Below are positions 62,306 to 64,000 of a DNA stretch of 64,000 nucleotides, in pieces (positions within the stretch are counted from its first letter, which is position 1; every line of letters starts with the position of its first letter). Under the pieces are notes generated by a model. That model searched no databases, was not told the origin of the DNA, and saw nothing but the letters and a program-made list of their open reading frames with translations. The DNA lies in assembly GCA_965229785.1 (NCBI GenBank), contig CBDDJS010000001.1, forward strand, positions 6,820,001 to 6,884,000, read 5' to 3'. The translations under genes and the position numbers were made by a program. Origin of the DNA: JAWPMT01 sp965229785. GTDB lineage: Bacteria; Bacteroidota; Bacteroidia; Cytophagales; Cyclobacteriaceae.

Positions 62306-64000
62306 TTAATTATAGTATTTTTTCAAAGCGTCGGCATATTGCGTCGCGAGCTCATCTTCGCCATTAAGTCTCAGGGTTCTGCTGACTTCACTCAATGAAA
62401 GGAGTCTTCTTCTCATTTCCAGGTCTTCGAAGTTCCCTTTGCCTTCATAGTAAGCTAGCCACTCTTCAGCTTTTGTGCCTACTTCGCGGGCTATGTCCAG
62501 TGCTAATTCATTTTCACCCACCTCGAACAACAGTCCCATTTGTTGGACAGAAAAGAAGTCATAGGGAATTACGTCATTTGGCATGACTTCCAGAGATTTT
62601 CTCAAAACTTCTTTTGCTTTTTCATAATCACGTTTCTGTATATAAGCGTTGGCCAGAGAATTAAAGGCAGAACGGTGATTCAGACAGAAATTCCTGTAAT
62701 CCTCAGTATTGTATGTATCGGGATTGGACAATCCTCTCCAGCTGAATTTACTCATCAGGTTGTCGTACATCACGTCGGTATTGATCAGGAATTCTCCGTT
62801 AGCAGACGGGTACTCAATAGGCATCAATCGATAAGTAAGTCCTTCCTGCACCACGTGCTTGCTCAGATCCATGCTGATGCTTCTAAGAGAAGTCGTATTG
62901 AAGTAGATCGGTCTTTTCCACTGGCTGTTGATGATCAGGTCAATGATGGCCAAATCCTTCTTCTCAATTCCTCGGCCTTTTATGGTCCAGCTCAATCGAT
63001 CGGTATAATACTGTGATAGCTCAGATGTCTCATAAGGTACTGTGGTCAACTCTCCACCCTGGATCAGCGAGGAAGTATCGACTTTCAGGAACATGGAACG
63101 TGCGGGAACTGCGTTATAAGCACTGATAGTTGTAGGGACCTGCAAGCCCGGGTGCTCTTTCGCAATGAGGTTCATGTATTGCTCCGCATTGATGGCTCCT
63201 TTGATATTTGGCTGTTCCACTACAGGTAGGTAATCATTCAAACCACCTTGCTGGTAATCTTTCAGGGTCAGTCCGAAGGGAAGGGGATCTGACTCATAAG
63301 CCTGACGCATCATTTGTTCGATGTACCAGTCAGTATTGAAGTAACTAAGGACCACTACCCTTACGTCAGTTCGGTAGCCTTCTACTTCCTGCACGTACCA
63401 AAGAGGGAATGTATCGTTATCACCACCGGTGAAAAGAATAGCGTTTGGAGCGCAACTGTCCAGATAGTTCTTTGCCGCATCTACGGAAAAGAATCGGCCG
63501 GTACGATCGTGATCATCCCAGTTTTCACTTGCCATCAGGGTAGGGATACCCAGGCACATCAATGATGAAACTGCTGCGCCGATGGTCGCATTTCTTTTGG
63601 AAGAACTACTCAGTAATTCATAGAGGCTCAATACGCCGAATCCTACCCATATGGCAAATACATAATAAGATCCAGCATAGATATAATCTCTTTCACGGGG
63701 TTCGATAGGAGGTGAATTGAGATATAAAACGAGTGCAGCACCCGTAAGGAAGAACAAAAGTAAGGTCACGCCAAAGTATTTGGGGCTACGGAAGTATTGA
63801 ATGAATGCGCCCAGCAGACCAAGGAGTAACGGTAGCATGTAATAGAGGTTCCTCCCTTTATTATTCTCCAGTTCCGGAGGAAGTTTTTCGAATGCTCCAT
63901 TGATGCCAACCCATGGGGCATCTTGTATGTCAGAGGCTCTTCCTGAGAAGTTCCACATGAAATAACGGAAATACATATGACCCAGCTGGTGCTTGCGCAT
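62306..64000 (-). CDS. DUF2723 family membrane protein, C-terminal part
   Basis: The frame runs to the window edge, and its first Met is mid-protein, so the gene is cut off at the 5' side. The 564 residues seen cover the last TM helices (LLPLLLGLLGAFI, FGVTLLLFFLTGAALVLYL, YYVFAIWVGFGVLSLYELL), a large soluble domain with FTGGDNDTFPLWYVQE near residue 190, and C-terminal TPR-like helices (about 455-540). Such proteins of about 1,000 residues have a GT-C-like membrane N-terminus and are conserved in Bacteroidota; some may mannosylate or otherwise glycosylate lipids or proteins. No exact function is assigned. Confidence 0.82.
   Translation of the reverse strand: MRKHQLGHMYFRYFMWNFSGRASDIQDAPWVGINGAFEKLPPELENNKGRNLYYMLPLLLGLLGAFIQYFRSPKYFGVTLLLFFLTGAALVLYLNSPPIEPRERDYIYAGSYYVFAIWVGFGVLSLYELLSSSSKRNATIGAAVSSLMCLGIPTLMASENWDDHDRTGRFFSVDAAKNYLDSCAPNAILFTGGDNDTFPLWYVQEVEGYRTDVRVVVLSYFNTDWYIEQMMRQAYESDPLPFGLTLKDYQQGGLNDYLPVVEQPNIKGAINAEQYMNLIAKEHPGLQVPTTISAYNAVPARSMFLKVDTSSLIQGGELTTVPYETSELSQYYTDRLSWTIKGRGIEKKDLAIIDLIINSQWKRPIYFNTTSLRSISMDLSKHVVQEGLTYRLMPIEYPSANGEFLINTDVMYDNLMSKFSWRGLSNPDTYNTEDYRNFCLNHRSAFNSLANAYIQKRDYEKAKEVLRKSLEVMPNDVIPYDFFSVQQMGLLFEVGENELALDIAREVGTKAEEWLAYYEGKGNFEDLEMRRRLLSLSEVSRTLRLNGEDELATQYADALKKYYN

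Overview
The window looks like chromosomal DNA of a Bacteroidota bacterium, most likely a marine member of the Cytophagales. The signs are a giant surface protein with a type B C-terminal domain for the type IX secretion system (T9SS), PorP/SprF-like and PorQ-like proteins, OmpA/PD40 periplasmic proteins, a PadR plus FtsX-permease pair with a permease-prefix domain, a TPR histidine kinase with LytTR regulators, a Tat-type Gfo/Idh/MocA oxidoreductase, and -7 promoter boxes of the form TAnnTTTG. Signal peptides often end just before a Gln. The genus cannot be fixed by eye. No rRNA, tRNA, transposase or CRISPR array was seen.

Layout. 1-6365: molybdenum-cofactor genes (moeA; a MocA-like nucleotidyltransferase, a MobA with an extra N-terminal domain and moaC on the minus strand; moeB-rhodanese), with an envelope protein and an S41 peptidase lipoprotein between them. 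6362-13574: an unusual accessory block of two arginine-methyltransferase-like enzymes (one fused to TPRs), two formyltransferase-fold proteins (one with altered catalytic residues), a beta-propeller protein, a periplasmic-binding-fold protein and a phage-tail-collar protein. None of the last three has a signal peptide. 13806-27880: an operon for a 3,722-residue repeat adhesin, its SprF-like partner and an OmpA/PD40/TPR protein. 27994-30963: PadR regulator and ABC permease. 31063-40587: housekeeping and metabolism (frameshifted oxidoreductase, TolB-like protein, cupin, desaturase, SlyD, polyprenyl synthase, a glycerophosphate acyltransferase-gpsA pair, Ste24 protease).

40649-46640 is a signalling region: an HTH-like/TPR regulator, a 54-residue lipoprotein missed by ordinary gene calling, a TPR histidine kinase, a LytTR response regulator and a second LytTR protein with a degenerate receiver. 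Two genes in this region share the same paired direct-repeat element about 100 bp upstream. 46731-52114 holds an envelope protein, an EVE-domain protein, a GT9 glycosyltransferase, SixA and a hipBA toxin-antitoxin pair with two palindromes flanking its promoter. 52217-57073 is a lon-porQ-hslU operon. 57229-64000 holds a second OmpA/PD40 protein, an ECF sigma factor with a small membrane protein and TonB, a three-copy tandem repeat derived from the 3' end of exbD, exbD itself, and the C-terminal part of a DUF2723 membrane protein cut by the window edge.

The strongest candidates for something undescribed are the methyltransferase/formyltransferase/tail-collar block (6362-13574), the shared TCACGAA-N14-TCACGAA element (42152 and 45783), and the exbD-tail repeat array (60981-61660). 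All product names come from reading motifs by eye; no database search was run.
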